A stretch of DNA of 64,000 nt, taken from Canna indica (taxonomy: Eukaryota; Streptophyta; Magnoliopsida; Zingiberales; Cannaceae). The first letter of the stretch is position 1, and every line of letters begins with the position of its first letter. The notes under the pieces are model-generated. The model searched no databases. It had not been told where the DNA came from and was given only the letters and a program-made list of their open reading frames with translations. Shown piece by piece: positions 22,526 to 34,813 of this stretch. The translations under genes were made by a program, and so were the position numbers. The stretch spans positions 61,666,001-61,730,000 of the forward strand of contig CP136891.1 of NCBI GenBank assembly GCA_034359265.1, in the 5' to 3' direction.

Positions 22526-25500
22526 GTAAGCTTACTTTCATTTCCTCTATTTTTTTACATTTATGTTATTTAGACATTTAACAGTTAATGTGTAGCATCA
22601 GGATGATATCATATCTTTCAAGTATATCTTTTGGCTATACTCTTTGTTGATTTTATTAAAATTCTATCAGTTCTGCGTTTGCCTATACTCTTTTCATCTA
22701 ATCCTTGCACTGTCACACCTGGATCATAAGCATCAAATTCCACAGGTTATTCTAGGCAGTTGAGGTTCTTAGATCCCTAGGCACTGCCCAAGGCACAAAC
22801 ACCAAATGAAGTTACTTCATTATCCATTTCAACTATTTAGCATGCAAGTTATCAGAATTTTGTGCTTTGAAAAAATGATGACGCTGGAGCCCTAGTGGGT
22901 CTTTTGCTCTTTAAAACAGCTACCACTCTTTAACAGAACTTTAAAAATGCTTAATGCACATTCAAACAATAAGTCCATTGCCAATTTACCAACTTGGTTT
23001 TCTCCCACTTTTGATGTAAGCTATATATTCCTGTTATAATCATCCCTACATGGACACCTGATTTCAATTATTCCAATACATAAATTAGAATAATCAATCA
23101 TTCATGAATAGTATCTGATCCATGTAGATGGTAAGGTATGTGCATGGTTTGATCTTTAAAGAGACCCACAGTTGTTAATTGCGCAAGATGTGTAGAAACC
23201 TAGAAGGAGAGACCTTAGAGAGATCTACATAAATGCAAAAATATTAAGTACTCTTGGTATAACTGGAGATATGAACTTTTTCAGAGGTCAATAGAAAGAG
23301 ATCCATGTAGCCTGTCCCTCATTATAGGACTGCACGTCTTGTGTTTGTTGTGAATAATATATCGTCTCGTGTTAGAAATGCTTGAGCTCCAGTTGCTAAT
23401 AACAGGCTTGTGTACCAAGTTACCAGCATGTTTCGATTTTCAAGCACTAATCCTATCTACTCAAACAATTGATGTTCATTCATAAGATAGTCTAGCATTA
23501 AACAATCTGTGAAGCTCATCGCTGATGGCTCCACACTATCCAACTAACTTCACTCATCCTGAGTGGCTGTTTCCTGTTTGACCCTATGTTTGCAAACCTG
23601 CTATTTTAGGTAGTTCTAATATCAATTTGTCACTGTTCAATTTGATAGACCCAGTAGGCTAATTACTTATTTGGAAGAGCTAAGATTTAACTATTGTGTC
23701 AATCCTATAAACATGTGCCAATGTGTCTTGCAATATTAATGTAAAAAAACATAGGACACAACAATCTTTCATGTTCAAATATGAAGATGTAGTTGCACTC
23801 CTCTCTCATTCTCCACGGCCTCATCCAACAAGTTGGTGCTTTATAATAATCTTCATGGTTTGAAGCATTGTCCCGTTCTTAGTATGGAGAGTATTATAGC
23901 AGTCCCATAGAGAACCTGAAAACTTGTATGGCGAGGTACAATCATAAAGCTTCCTTTTCTTTTTCACATGTCTGACTTTTTTTTTTCTCTTTTTGCTTTT
24001 TTTCTCCCTCTTCTACTCGTAATCTTCTCTAATATTTTTTGGGTACTGGAAATTTGCAGTATGATAATTTAACATATTTTGACTTTAGTAACTTGTAAAC
24101 TTGCTGATTTAGTCAATAAATTTATATAACTTTGTTAGTTTTTGTTTACTTTTTGAAATTAATGTCATGATGATTAGTTATCTATTATATATATATATTA
24201 TTGAATATTTTTAATTAAATTGTAGACTCTTATGAGTCCACATTTCAAGTCAAGGTAGACTGTCGAGTTTGATAATCTTGGCTGCTCTTCTGAACAATGC
24301 AGCAGCAAAACTGCACACCTAGTTTCTGCCCTTGGATGTTAATTATTAACTTATTAGCAACTTGACTGCTACATCCTTAAAAACTATTACCATTTTCTTT
24401 TACATCCTTGCACTGACTTTTTATTCCCTTATACTTTGTTACCAAGGGTTCTAACAAGGTTGCGCACATTGTTTCTATTGATTCCCTCAACCATAACCAA
24501 AGAAAGGAAAAAATCAGATCATAAACACATTATCTAGTTTGCTAGAGATCTTGATAGTTTCACATTATTATGTGATATTTGGAATGTGGAAGTAGGATAG
24601 CCAATTCTGGTAGAAGAAGTAATTGCCAAGTGGAAACTTGCCAATTTATATATGTGCATGGTAAGTGAACATGGAGATGCATTGTTCACAGTCATTACTT
24701 AGAATTGGATGGAGTGGAACCCAAACAAGTATTTTTTTATGATTTTTATGATGTTTGAGATAGATGATAATGTGAATGAAACTTGCTTAGAAACAATGAA
24801 TTAAATAATTGGGTCAATTATAAAATAAAACTTATTGAGTATATGCACAAGCCATCACAATAGGAAAATAGGATTAGTAGGCATTAAATTAATATGATTG
24901 TGAAAATTGAATGCTAGGGAATTATATCTATAGGTGAATGGATCTTTGGGAGTCAAAGGATTCAAAACTAGTCATTTTCTAGACATTATGGTTTATCTGA
25001 TAGGATGACAAACCCTAGATGAATGCACTTCTTCATTGGTTGGATAATCATAAGCCAAGGAACTTAGGACTTGTTTGATGCACATGGGAAGTAACTTTTC
25101 ACATGAAATGGTAGTTCTTATGAATTAACTTCTCATATGAACTTTTGGGAAGTATCAAAAACATGTTTGGTTGGTAGCAAGGGAAGTACAATTTTGTATG
25201 AATTAATTTCCTACATTTTGTTTGGTTTCACTATGTACTTTCCAAGAAATTCACATGAAATCACTAATATGTCCTTCATTTGTAACTATCATATTTATAT
25301 AATTTCATAATACAATATAATTTTATAATTAATAATACAATGTATTATTATATGATATATACAAATTAATAATATATTTTATTAATAAGAGAGAGGTAGG
25401 GAGGGAGGGTGGACAATGTTGTATTTTTTATACCAAAAAAACACAGGAAGTACAATTTACCTAGAGAGAGAGTAAGCCACTTTTCGACATTTTGTGGGAA

Positions 25501-27570
25501 GTGCAACTTCCTCCATTTTTCCTATTTGCCCTCAACCAAACAAGAGGCAAAAACACCATTTGCTGTCAACCAAACAGGGTTTGATGCTTTGAGTTGGGCC
25601 TAATTCTTTGGTTATGATGACAACAAATCAAGTTACTGATCTTTCCCTTAAGTCTTGTGGATTTCTGGTGATAGTCTGGTTCAATTTCAAAAGACTGAAC
25701 AAAATCGTGTGCGCATCAGGAGTTTCATTAAAATGGTCTTGTGGAAACTACAATCTCTTTGGTATGATATTGTAACATGAGTTATACTTTTGTTTTTTAG
25801 ATGCATTCTGAAAACAGTCTAAGAAGCATGGAACTTTAGAAAAAAAAGTGAACTTTAATTTGGACCATCTTGAATCAGACTAAAACATTCATTTTGAACA
25901 AAATTCTTTCACTGCTCGTATATTGTAACTCAGAAGTGGTGAGTAGGTAGTGGTTGTCAAGGCCCTCGCCAAGTGCTAAGGCAAGGGCCATAGAGTAAAA
26001 TACTTCAACTATGTTGAGGCAAGGAGATTTTAATCATGCGAGCACTTTTGGAGCTTAAGTGCTCACTTGTATTAAGGCGAGAGATGCCCGAAGTCCATTC
26101 ATCACCAAAGAAACCTATATTATTAGGATAGATATTTACCTATTTATCAATAAATATGTAATTGCAACATATGATGACGAATTCTAGATTGAGAATAGGT
26201 TATTTGGTCGAATGGGATGTTAAGTACCATCATATGCAAGCATTATGATAGGGCACTAGTGTTGTCAAACTTCACAGATAATAAATTTGAGTTAAATATT
26301 GTAAAACTTGCACTCACTTTATGAGTTAAATAATAAACATCACAAGCATTATGAAGCATTATGATGGTGCAAGTGGCCAAAAGTAAGCTCAAATTTTGGG
26401 CCATTTGCAATCACTTGCTCTCGACCAAACAAGCTCTTCGAGTAATTATAATTACATATTTTTCTTGTTCATATGCAAAAATTTAAGAAGTTGGTGACTC
26501 ACTTTAATCAGGTGAATGCTTTGAAGTGTCTAGTGCTTTGGGAGATTTTAGGGGTTAGCGAGGATGCCTTTTGCCTTACAAGTTGCAACTTATATTATTA
26601 TAACTACACTTCTCAATTGTCACTGTCGTATTCCTGGTAAGTTAAAAAATGCTTATATCTCTGCCAGTTGACCATGAAGCACAACACTATGGTTTTTGAA
26701 TTATAGCTTCTTATGTGGGGTTGATGAGCTGGAATGTACAGAATTTGTTTTAGATAATTAATTCTTTAGGAAAATTGAATTTCGACCTGAAATAATAATT
26801 GCTTAAGTGTTTGGAGACCAACTACTATTGAAATGTAGTCAGATTCTAAGTTAGATTTCCAGCTAGTAGAAAATAGCTTCACTGGAGGTTGCTCCTATAC
26901 TCTTGAAGATTTGCTTTCATCATGGGCTGAAATATGAATATTAAAACAATGGATGCCTGCACTGATCTGCTATCTTTATTGTATGAAATCCAGACAATTG
27001 CTTGTCTAACTAATCTTTTGATTAGTTTGTTGTTCAGATTCTTTTATGAAGTTCATGTAAGGTTTTTCTGCTAAGAACCAAGCTAAGCCATACTTGAAGA
27101 ATTCTAATAAGAGTAGATTGAGTATGAGAAAGCTGCACAACCTTTTTGTTGAGAAAGATAATATTTAATTCTTTGAGTAATCAGTCTTATAGGACATGTT
27201 TAGGATAAGAGATGAATTTTATTATCTTATTTGTTTGATGCATGGATTAGAAGAATATGAAATTGATGTTACATCCAGTGTATACCAGATAAAAAAAATC
27301 TAAATCTCTCTCATTTGTTATCCTATCCTATCTAATAAAACAAATGGACCAATGAGCGAACATGATTTTTCAATTTCATCTTGGCATTTGGTAGCCTAGT
27401 TTTGGATGCATTACATGACACCGCAACTCGTCAGACCAATTTAGACTTTTAGAAATCCATCTACTTATTATTAGTATATTTTTTTAAAAAAATCTAACTT
27501 TTTTGTGTGCTTGGTGTCTATCATTGTAATGCTCAAATATGTAATTGATTGTGCAATTATGCATCTGCAG
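22526..27570 (+). other. Long 3' UTR intron, copy 1
   Basis: The intron of about 5.0 kb runs from donor GTAAGC at 22526 to acceptor GCATCTGCAG ending at 27570. Both splice sites and long stretches of the interior are shared with copy 2 (36848-41583). It contains no coding exon that could be recognised. Copy 1 alone carries a MITE-like insertion at about 25067-25587. Short frames in the intron (for example 25409-25603) are not genes. Confidence 0.7.
25067..25587. mobile_element. MITE-like insertion specific to copy 1 intron
   Basis: Copy 2 lacks about 0.5 kb here: its sequence runs straight from a CAAGCCAAG block to TTGACTTGGGCC (39530-39550). The inserted DNA has hAT/MITE-type ends: CTTGTTTGATGCACA on the left, and on the right, in reverse complement, CCTGTTTGGTTGACA. 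The 9-bp word GTTTGATGC occurs at 25073-25081 and 25579-25587 and may be a target duplication, but the end assignment is ambiguous. Confidence 0.65.
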
Positions 27571-27693
27571 TTAGAAGACAACTAGTTTGCGGAGCTATAC
27601 TTCGGTGCCTCTTTCTTGTGCTGTGACTGATCTTCCAAGAATCAAGATTATATGCATCCTGTGCATGATTTTAGATTAAAAAAGAACTTGGTG
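27571..27693 (+). other. 3' UTR exon 2, copy 1
   Basis: Begins after acceptor CTGCAG and ends at donor TTGGTG|GTAAGT (27694-27695). It aligns with 41584-41711 of copy 2 (GTTAGAAGACAAC start, TTTAGATTAAAAAWGAACTTGGTG end). There is no conserved reading frame between the copies, which supports a UTR exon. Confidence 0.65.
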
Positions 27694-27827
27694 GTAAGTT
27701 TTAACATGATATTTGAGACCTCGTCAGTGTGATGATTCTGCTGCCAGAACTTTTTAACTAAGACAGTTATGCTATGCAATCAGACATGGAATTATTGTCA
27801 TGCTTTTGTTTGGTTCTCTTTTCACAG
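27694..27827 (+). other. Second 3' UTR intron, copy 1
   Basis: Donor GTAAGT at 27694 and a strong pyrimidine-rich acceptor CTCTTTTCACAG ending 27827, both conserved in copy 2 (41712-41844). An alternative acceptor GCAATCAG ends at 27783 (41800 in copy 2). Intron length is 134 or 90 nt accordingly. Confidence 0.55.
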
Positions 27828-28920
27828 TTTATCATGGTTTCGAGTTGCACATAATGTTTCAAGACTACTGAACCTGATAAATGGACCACATATCACTGTC
27901 GGTGGTCTTTTCCAGAGCATGTTGGATTATACCTCTAATCAGACACCATGGGGATGTAGGATTTGATTGTCATTGATCGTTGTTTCTTTTCCTTATTGTA
28001 AGATGTTGCGTAAGGTGATTTCCAAGTCATCTGAAAAAAATAGCAATTAATTTTTATTGTTGTAACTGGTCTATTAATAGGGTCCATAGGAGATTGCTTA
28101 GACTGGGCAGTTGTTTCTTATTGTAACTGTCTGATAGGTGGTCATTCCGAAACTTTTGCTTAGATGTGTTCTTGTTGTAACTTGATGGTGGATAGGATTT
28201 GCAAGTCATTAATTAGATATGGCAATGATTGGAGAAATTGGACCTTTACCTTGTATGTAAATTTGGTCAAATGCTGTAGCGATGAGATGCAGATCGTCTT
28301 CCAAAAAATGTCTGGATGTTTTTTGATGTCAGCTGTCTGCCCATTGATAGCTGGTCTCACTGATGTCCAATGGTTGAGCTTTTCAAAGTGCTGTCTTGAA
28401 GCAGTATACTGTATACTGGTTGGGTAGTATGTTGTAGATTGTTAGATCATTTAAGAGCAAATTTTGTTGTATATTTGCAGTGTTTCCAGAAGCAGCTTTT
28501 CATTAAGTTTGTAGCTAGAGTTGAAAAGCTGTATTGTACAACCAAAATTGTAAGGATTTCCATGGGTGTACATAATGGGAAATGTAGTAAATTTTGTTGG
28601 ATTTTTGTACAAGTTATATAGAGTTTCAATTAGATTTTTTGGATTTGCTGCCAATGCTTTCACAGTCATGACTTAAAAGACTTATTGTACTTCAAGGATT
28701 TGGATGAAAACAATTGTAGATCGACTAAGTCGGTTTGATTTTAATTGTTTCATAGAGGCTTCACCCTTTGACGAATGTTTGGGCTTTAGACTAGGGATGC
28801 CATTGATGTAAAATCCATGCTTGAAGCTTTTCTTTTTCTTGTATGATCCAATGTTATTGCAATGATCCAGGAAGGTATTGTCAAACTGAAAAAAATTAGT
28901 ACTTGAATGTAGATGCCTTT
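27828..28920 (+). other. Terminal 3' UTR region, copy 1, rich in TGTA
   Basis: Homologous to about 41845-42905 in copy 2. At least 20 TGTA words occur between 27996 and 28920, several inside a repeated TTGTAACTG context (28060, 28122, 28177). TGTA (UGUA in RNA) is the CFIm25 recognition motif. A further possible acceptor TATTTGCAG ends at 28480. The true poly(A) site was not identified, and similarity between the copies fades near 28900. The short frames here (28164-28427, 28439-28621) are not conserved as protein. Confidence 0.6.
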
Positions 28921-29869
28921 TATAACTTCCAGCAAGTTACGATCAAGTAAATTTGTATTAAATAATGAAATCCGAATTTCTCCCTAACCATTAGTGTAAA
29001 ACCCAGTTCGTAGCTTTGAAAAAAGGAATAATATTATGATAATGTTTGTGCAATATAAAATTAATTGATTACAAAATAGATGCACAAAATGAAAAAAAAG
29101 AAAAAAGAAAGATGCTAGAAATGAAAATTTCTCTATAGCTCCATTTTGCCTTAAGATAATGCTTATCAAGGTTTGAGAAGTTTTGATAAGGGTGGTGGCT
29201 TCAATTAACACAATTAGGGCAATTTGCATGATGGCTCAAGGAAAGTACAAGAAATATGTTTATCATTCTTTCAAATTGTTATTAGCTGATGTGGAAGTGT
29301 TTTTGCATGGACAGGTTTGTTATTATCATGAAATTATAACATGCTTATTTATATAATATGGAAAGGATTGGCTTAAATAAAATCATTGCGCAGCGATTGG
29401 TAAATTAGTTGCTACACAGTCAATTTGTCATCGGTAGGAAGCTTGAGCATCGGCTAGCTATCAATCGAATTGCTTTTTAATGTGTAGTTCTCTTATTTTT
29501 TTAGAATTAAGCTCTTTGGTTTTGTAGATGAGCAAATGAATTCTTTTGAGTTCAAAGACAAGGTGAATCATTATAATAAGAGACTAAGAGATTACATATA
29601 AATATCTATTAAAAACGTATTCTAGGATATTCAATTCATTACTTTTTCTTTTGAAGCATTTTTCATCAAATTCTCGAGTTCTTGAGTACCAACTTGGTAT
29701 CAAAACTAAAATTTATTTTCTAGCTAATATTAACAATTTATCATCAAAACACAAATTGTGCTAAAAGTTTGAAATCATGGGCCAATGGGACATGATTACA
29801 CATATTTGAGTAGGCGAGGTCACATTTTTATTTGAGAGGGATAATCTAAATTTGACGTGGATAACTTAT
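28921..29869. other. AT-rich intergenic DNA, possible LTR remnant
   Basis: No gene is seen. At about 29688 the text CAACTTGGTATCAAAAC resembles an LTR end followed by a mutated initiator-Met primer site, so part of 29140-29690 may be an old LTR. There is no partner, and support is weak. Confidence 0.35.
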
Positions 29870-30705
29870 TTTGGTTTGATGTTAAAGGAGGGAAAGGAAA
29901 GATAAGGGAGGGAAAAATTCTTCTTATTTGATTTTGTAATTTTAATGAAGGAAAAAAATTCACCTTGTTTGATTTTGTAATTTTAATGGAGGGGAAAGAG
30001 ATTGGGGAGAAATTATTTATTTTGGTTCCCTCCAAACTTCAATTTTCTTTCAACCCCGATTTGTGGTTGAATATGGGTGAATAAAATTATAAATTTTTTT
30101 ATCAAAAATAAACTTATGAAATTTCCCTTATTATCTTAATAAATTTATAAGATTTCATTAAACCCTAGTGACCTATTCTCATCCTTATTGAATACAAACG
30201 ACAAAATAAAAGAGAGAGACCGTGAAGTCTATATATCTTTCATTTTTATGGTCGGTTGAGTAACTTGGTTATGAAACTTTGCAGATGCAGATTTTTATGA
30301 ATTTTTGAGTTTTCTTTTCCATATTAATTGGAATTTGCAGGTTCTGTACAATGCTCTCATTCTCAAATTTTTTCTCTCATATTTTCTTTTGGCTAATTTT
30401 AATATTTGTAGTCGACCAAAGGAAAAAAAAAATCCTAATATCTGTGGGAATAGAAATGGTAAGAAAAGAATATATATATATAACACAAAAACAAAAAGGG
30501 TATAATTATCTATTAAATAAAATATTTTTCATTCTTCTTCTTTCCCCTTACAATATGCATCCAAACAAGATTAACTTTTTCCTCCACTTCTCCTTATTAA
30601 ACTATATCAAAATAAAATTAATTTTGACCCTCCCTTCCCCTCCCATCCCATCACCTTCTCTTCCTTTCCCCTCAATGAACAGTATCCAAATAGACCCTAA
30701 GTCAA
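29870..30705. mobile_element. Non-autonomous TIR element
   Basis: The left end TTGGTTTGATGTTAAAGGAGGGAAAGG and the right end CCTTTCCCCTCAATGAACAGTATCCAAATAG are imperfect inverted repeats. The next inner blocks, AAGGAGGGAAAAATTC-type and CCTCCCTTCCCC-type, are also inverted. The element is about 0.83 kb and has no transposase. Confidence 0.55.
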
Positions 30706-30794
30706 CGTATGGATTTATATTTACCTCAAATGGTCTAGCAATTAGTTGGCAAAATTCTAAACAAGAGACCACCATTGATTCTACAATTGAAGTA

Positions 30795-32772
30795 TTATTG
30801 GCCTAATATTTTTAATCTTGGTTATCATTTTGATTTTGATAATAATTAATATATTTATAATAATTTATAAAGTATATATTTCAGGACGAAGAACGATATG
30901 TGTGCAAAGTTCACTTTTGAAATTCAAGAACAAAGTATCGATGAAAACGTCACTCGAAGCCAAGGTATATCAAGAAATAGGTTGACTTTAGATTTTTGTT
31001 GTATAATTTATTTATGGCGTCAAGTATAATGATCCTTTGTGTTCCATCCTTTAAAAATCCAAACCAAACCCCAAACAATCGTGCCAACAAAACTCAATTA
31101 AAATAGTTAGTATCAGTTTCAATCGAAGTTCAGTAGAATGTTGCCCAATCGAAGTTCAAACAAGCATCATTTGAAATATGGTCAAAAAGTACCAATAGAT
31201 TTTTGATCGAATGTTGGTCGACCAAACTTCGAATGATATCTGATCGATGAGCTCGACAAATATATTTTATGAAACAAATATTATTTCTGATTTGTTGATT
31301 TTTTATTTTATGTGTCAAGGGTACATTTCAGCGCCACATAAATATATTTATATGTCAGGGGTGCAAGTCTATTTCTGAGATTCATATAATGAAAGATTAC
31401 GAAAAAAAAATCACCTTTCCTTATTTGATCGTATTAGAAAGGAACTTTGGGATTGCTAAATCACAGACGAGATAAACATATAAATATAAAGCAACGAAAC
31501 CAGCATAGTATTTTTTTACTCCCATGAAAGGATGGGTGGTAAATGGATTAATCAATGATATGAGATTCTCTTTCCTTTTTGATATAAAAGAATAGAAGAA
31601 TAAAATAAATTCCATTGCAGAGTCGTATGCAACACATGAAAATACTTGTACGGTTGTTCAATTATATTTGTCTTCTTCTTGTTATTTTTTTATTCCTTAC
31701 TTTAGCCTAATCACGCGAGATAGAAGAGCCGTTCATGATGTTATATCAATATCATTAGGGTTATGATTCCTCAACCTGCTATTATTTTTCATGAAGCACA
31801 AGTAGGAGAATATATCCTGGAAGCGGAAGAATGACTAAGACTACGTGAAACCCGCACAAAGTTTTATGTAGAAAAAATGGGCAAGCCTTTATGGGTTGTA
31901 TCTGAAGACATGGAAAGGGATGTTTTTATGTGAGCAACAAAAGCCCAAGCTCATGACATTGTTGATATTGCTTGTAGCGGTCGAAAATTAAAAACACCGA
32001 GAATTTTGTGTAAATATATTTTTTGTAATTTTATATTGTACAGAAAAAACTCATAATAAACAATCATCAAGTTTAGATCAATCTAAACCAACTCATTCTA
32101 TTATAAGCTCTTTTTCTCACACCCGTATGCCACTCTTATCTATAGCCTTGTTTCCATGTTCTTAAGTCTCCTAATGTTTCATTGAGTCCATCTTTTTAGG
32201 GATTGAGCAAAACTTTTCGAGTGAAAACCTTAACTCTTCATCTTTCTTTCACATGAGCCTTCTTTCACTCTTTAGGCTATCCAAGCATTTAGTTTTCATC
32301 ATTTGATGTCTTGAAAGGATACGAGGTGACAAGGAGGAGATTCATTAGTGTTTGCACGTATTTGAGCTCTCATTCACTTGTTTTTATATTTACTTTTCTG
32401 ATTAAATTTATTGTTTGGTTGAAAGGTGTATCGCACACACCTAGTTTTGTGGTGCAAATGTATTTGTTGTTCCTTTGTGCAGAGGTAGAGGCACCGTCAA
32501 GGTTGAAAAATAAAGACTTAGTGTATCCTCTTAGGAGGAAAATATTTATATAGTGGATTGTGGTTGAAATCCTAAGTGAGAAGCTTAGACAATGGATGTA
32601 GACTTGGTTACAAGTCAAACCATTATAAAATTATTGTGCTACTATTGTGAATTGTTTTGTATTTACTTAGCAAGTAACTTACTTGCACTACTAAATATAA
32701 AGGCTTCACCGACGACTAAATCCGTTGGTGACGACCTTCACTGGAGAAGTCATTGCAACACGTCATTGCAAC
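30795..32772 (+). mobile_element. Degraded SIRE-type LTR (copy D) split by plastid DNA
   Basis: Starts TATTGGCCTAATATTTTTAA with TTTTGATTTTGATAATAA, a decayed version of the TGTTGGCCTAAGG start of copies A and C. A late part has ATTTATATAGTGGATTGTGG and TCCTAAGTGAGAAGCTTAG, matching the AGCGGGGTGCTTAGG segment near the LTR 3' end. GATCGA and GGTCGACC words occur at 31205-31250. The plastid clpP insertion lies inside at about 31400-31990. Ends are approximate. Confidence 0.5.
31400..31990 (+). pseudogene. clpP: Nuclear copy of plastid clpP (intron 2 3' part plus exon 3)
   Basis: From about 31744 the plus strand encodes the C-terminus of the plastid Clp protease proteolytic subunit: EAQVGEYILEAEE, then a TGA stop, [16 protein letters not shown], another TGA, and ATKAQAHDIVD. 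Upstream, GAGTCGTATG (31620) and TGTACGG (about 31649) pair as the domain V hairpin of a group II intron, and the exon begins after CATTAG at 31757 with GGTTATGATTC. This is the layout of clpP intron 2 followed by exon 3 in plastid genomes. Two in-frame stops and substitutions show it is a non-functional nuclear insertion. The 64-aa minus-strand frame at 31421-31615 is intron sequence. Confidence 0.88.
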
Positions 32773-33675
32773 TGTTGGCCTAATGTTTTCTACCTTGGTC
32801 TTGGTCTTAATCTCGATTTTGATGATAACAAATATGGAACTAATGTTTCATTGAGAAATACTTTCAGGTTTCAAGTCGGTTAGCGCACGACGTTTGTGAT
32901 TGGAAAAATTGGAGAAATCAGAGAAATCGGCAAGGACGTTCATCGACGCTCGGGATTCTTCAGAAAGATAGAGTTTAGGTTTAGGGTGTCCAGATAAATT
33001 GTAAATCCTCATGGTGGTGCAAAAAAACTCAAAAACCATATCCGAACCCCACAACATGAAAAATTGGCAAATTGGAAAATGATACTGGAATTCACTAAGC
33101 CTAGGGAGCTTCTTGAGCCATTTTTTGATCAATTATAAGCCTTGGGTAATTGATCCTTGGGTAAAAACTAGATAACGAAATATTTTTCGAAGCCTTTAGC
33201 ATACCCATACTTGACCCGAAAGATTATAAAATTTTTGTTTTTCAAAAATTTGTACTAGACCCCAAAAGTTAGATTTTGGTTTTTAAGGATTTTTTATTTT
33301 TTAGATATTTTTATTGAATTCAAATGGGGGTAATCCTTATATAATATTTATGTTTGGGCAGAATGCCTTCGATCGCTTGGCGATCACTCGGTCGATCGAC
33401 GATCGATCAGACCTGCGATCGGCGATCGATAATAGGAAAAAATCCGCCCGTTGAGAAGAGGGGAGCTCTCTCTTCTCTTCATGGCTTATAAATATTGAAG
33501 CCATGAGAACCTTCCTCCATGATATTGATAATTTCTAACCTCCTTAAGCCATCTTTTGATTAATTCTAAGCATTCATAGAGCCAATCTTATGAAAATCCT
33601 AGCTTGAGCCAAAAACCTTGATCTTGCTTTCATTCCTTTGTTGAGTAACCATCAAAGGCATCAAGAGGAAACTAA
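32773..33675 (+). mobile_element. Truncated SIRE-type LTR (copy C)
   Basis: Starts TGTTGGCCTAATG and aligns with copy A at 399 onward (TTTTGATGATAACAAATATGG, GGTTAGCGCACGACG, and a shared run near TTTTTATTGAATTC). It carries a CGATCG cluster at 33368-33430 and TATAAATATTG at 33486. The copy breaks off near 33675 (CATCAAGAGGAAACT), so the 3' half is missing. Confidence 0.75.
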
Positions 33676-34514
33676 AAAAATACATCCGAACGACTAATTA
33701 ATTACAAATCAGCCCCCGACTAATAATATTTATTTAATAAATTTTCAAGGGCATAGCAAGGACATTTAAATTACATTGTCAAACTTGGTTTCAATTTAAG
33801 AATTATTCAAAATTTTAGTTTCAGATTTAATGAATTGCTGTAATGTATTTTCAATTTATTGAATTCCTAACATGGCGCATGGCCCTGATATAGGTCGGCA
33901 CTAGCGTAGGCCTTTGGCCGTGCCAAGCACAACCCACGTGCCCTAAGGGACGAGCCCATCCCGTCCCTTGGGCATGGGCGTGCCGTGGGCTCAGCCCTGC
34001 TTGGGTCGGGTCTGTGCTGCTCATGGGCGGGTTCGACTCATTACCATATCTACCGGAGAGTTTTGTTATAAAAATTCTTTCTAACAAAATATCCACAAAC
34101 TTATAAGGGTAAGGAGGTTCATAGTAAAAGTATTTTGTCAAAAAATCATAATTTTCTTACATTTAGTATTAAAGATAATTTTTTTGAAAACACTTGTGTA
34201 GTCTCTGAACAAGTTGAAATAAAACATTTAATGGTAATTAATAACATCCTCAAAATTTAACCACAAACGTACTATCCAACATTTAGCATTCTTCTATAAA
34301 AATCTCAACTTAAATGGCTAGTTCATGAATAAAATGTATGATTAACAAAATGTCATCAAGAAGCTTGGTGTGTTTATTATCGTTCCAAAAATGTTCCGAA
34401 CTCTAACCAGGTCATATATGTGCACCCCGACAAATCACCACCGTCTATATTAATCGTCGCGAATTAAGTGAACGAACTGGATCTTTTGACTACGATTTTA
34501 TAGGTTAATAATGA
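33676..34514. other. Intergenic DNA with a GC-rich degenerate repeat
   Basis: Mostly AT-rich. Positions about 33865-34035 are GC-rich and partly self-complementary (GGCCGTGCC, GGGCATGGGCGTGCC, CCGTGGGC), typical of MITE or SINE-like plant repeats with GGGCC words. No gene is recognised. Confidence 0.4.
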
Positions 34515-34755
34515 TAATAATTCCAGTGTCCTGCAGAACTCCTTTAATGATGTTATCCGTCACCAAAATGCACGCATCTTGAAGCAAATCATCACACGAT
34601 GGACGGGAAAAAACGATGTGAGAGATTCTAGTTAAACTAATCCTGCAGATTAATAGAAATCTGATGGGAATTCTAGAAGGGAAAAGAAAATGCGTCCTGC
34701 ATTAATATTCTCCTCTTCAGTATTGAATTCCCCCCCTTTCAAGAGATTTCCGCCA

Positions 34756-34765
34756 TTAGGGTTTT
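34756..34765 (+). promoter_or_regulatory. telo-box-like motif in copy 2 leader
   Basis: TTAGGGTTTT, in the same place relative to the ATG as in copy 1. Confidence 0.5.
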
Positions 34766-34813
34766 CGTACTGCAATTTGTTTGAGTACGCGGCCTGGGAT
34801 CTACGTTCCACCG

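Noticed and set aside
25409..25603. 65-residue frame in the copy 1 intron
   Set aside because: It lies within the MITE-like insertion absent from copy 2 and has no protein features.
29680..29705. Primer-site-like TTGGTATCAAAAC as evidence of an LTR element
   Set aside because: The primer match is weak (GAGC replaced by AAAC) and no LTR partner or coding DNA follows. Only mentioned as possible.
31421..31615. 64-residue minus-strand frame as a plastid gene
   Set aside because: It lies in the clpP intron 2 copy opposite to the direction of clpP, and no family was recognised.
34781..34813. N-terminal extension of copy 2 by 11 codons
   Set aside because: It begins with TTG, not ATG, and copy 1 has a TGA in the same frame upstream. 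The conserved ATG at 34814 is the start.
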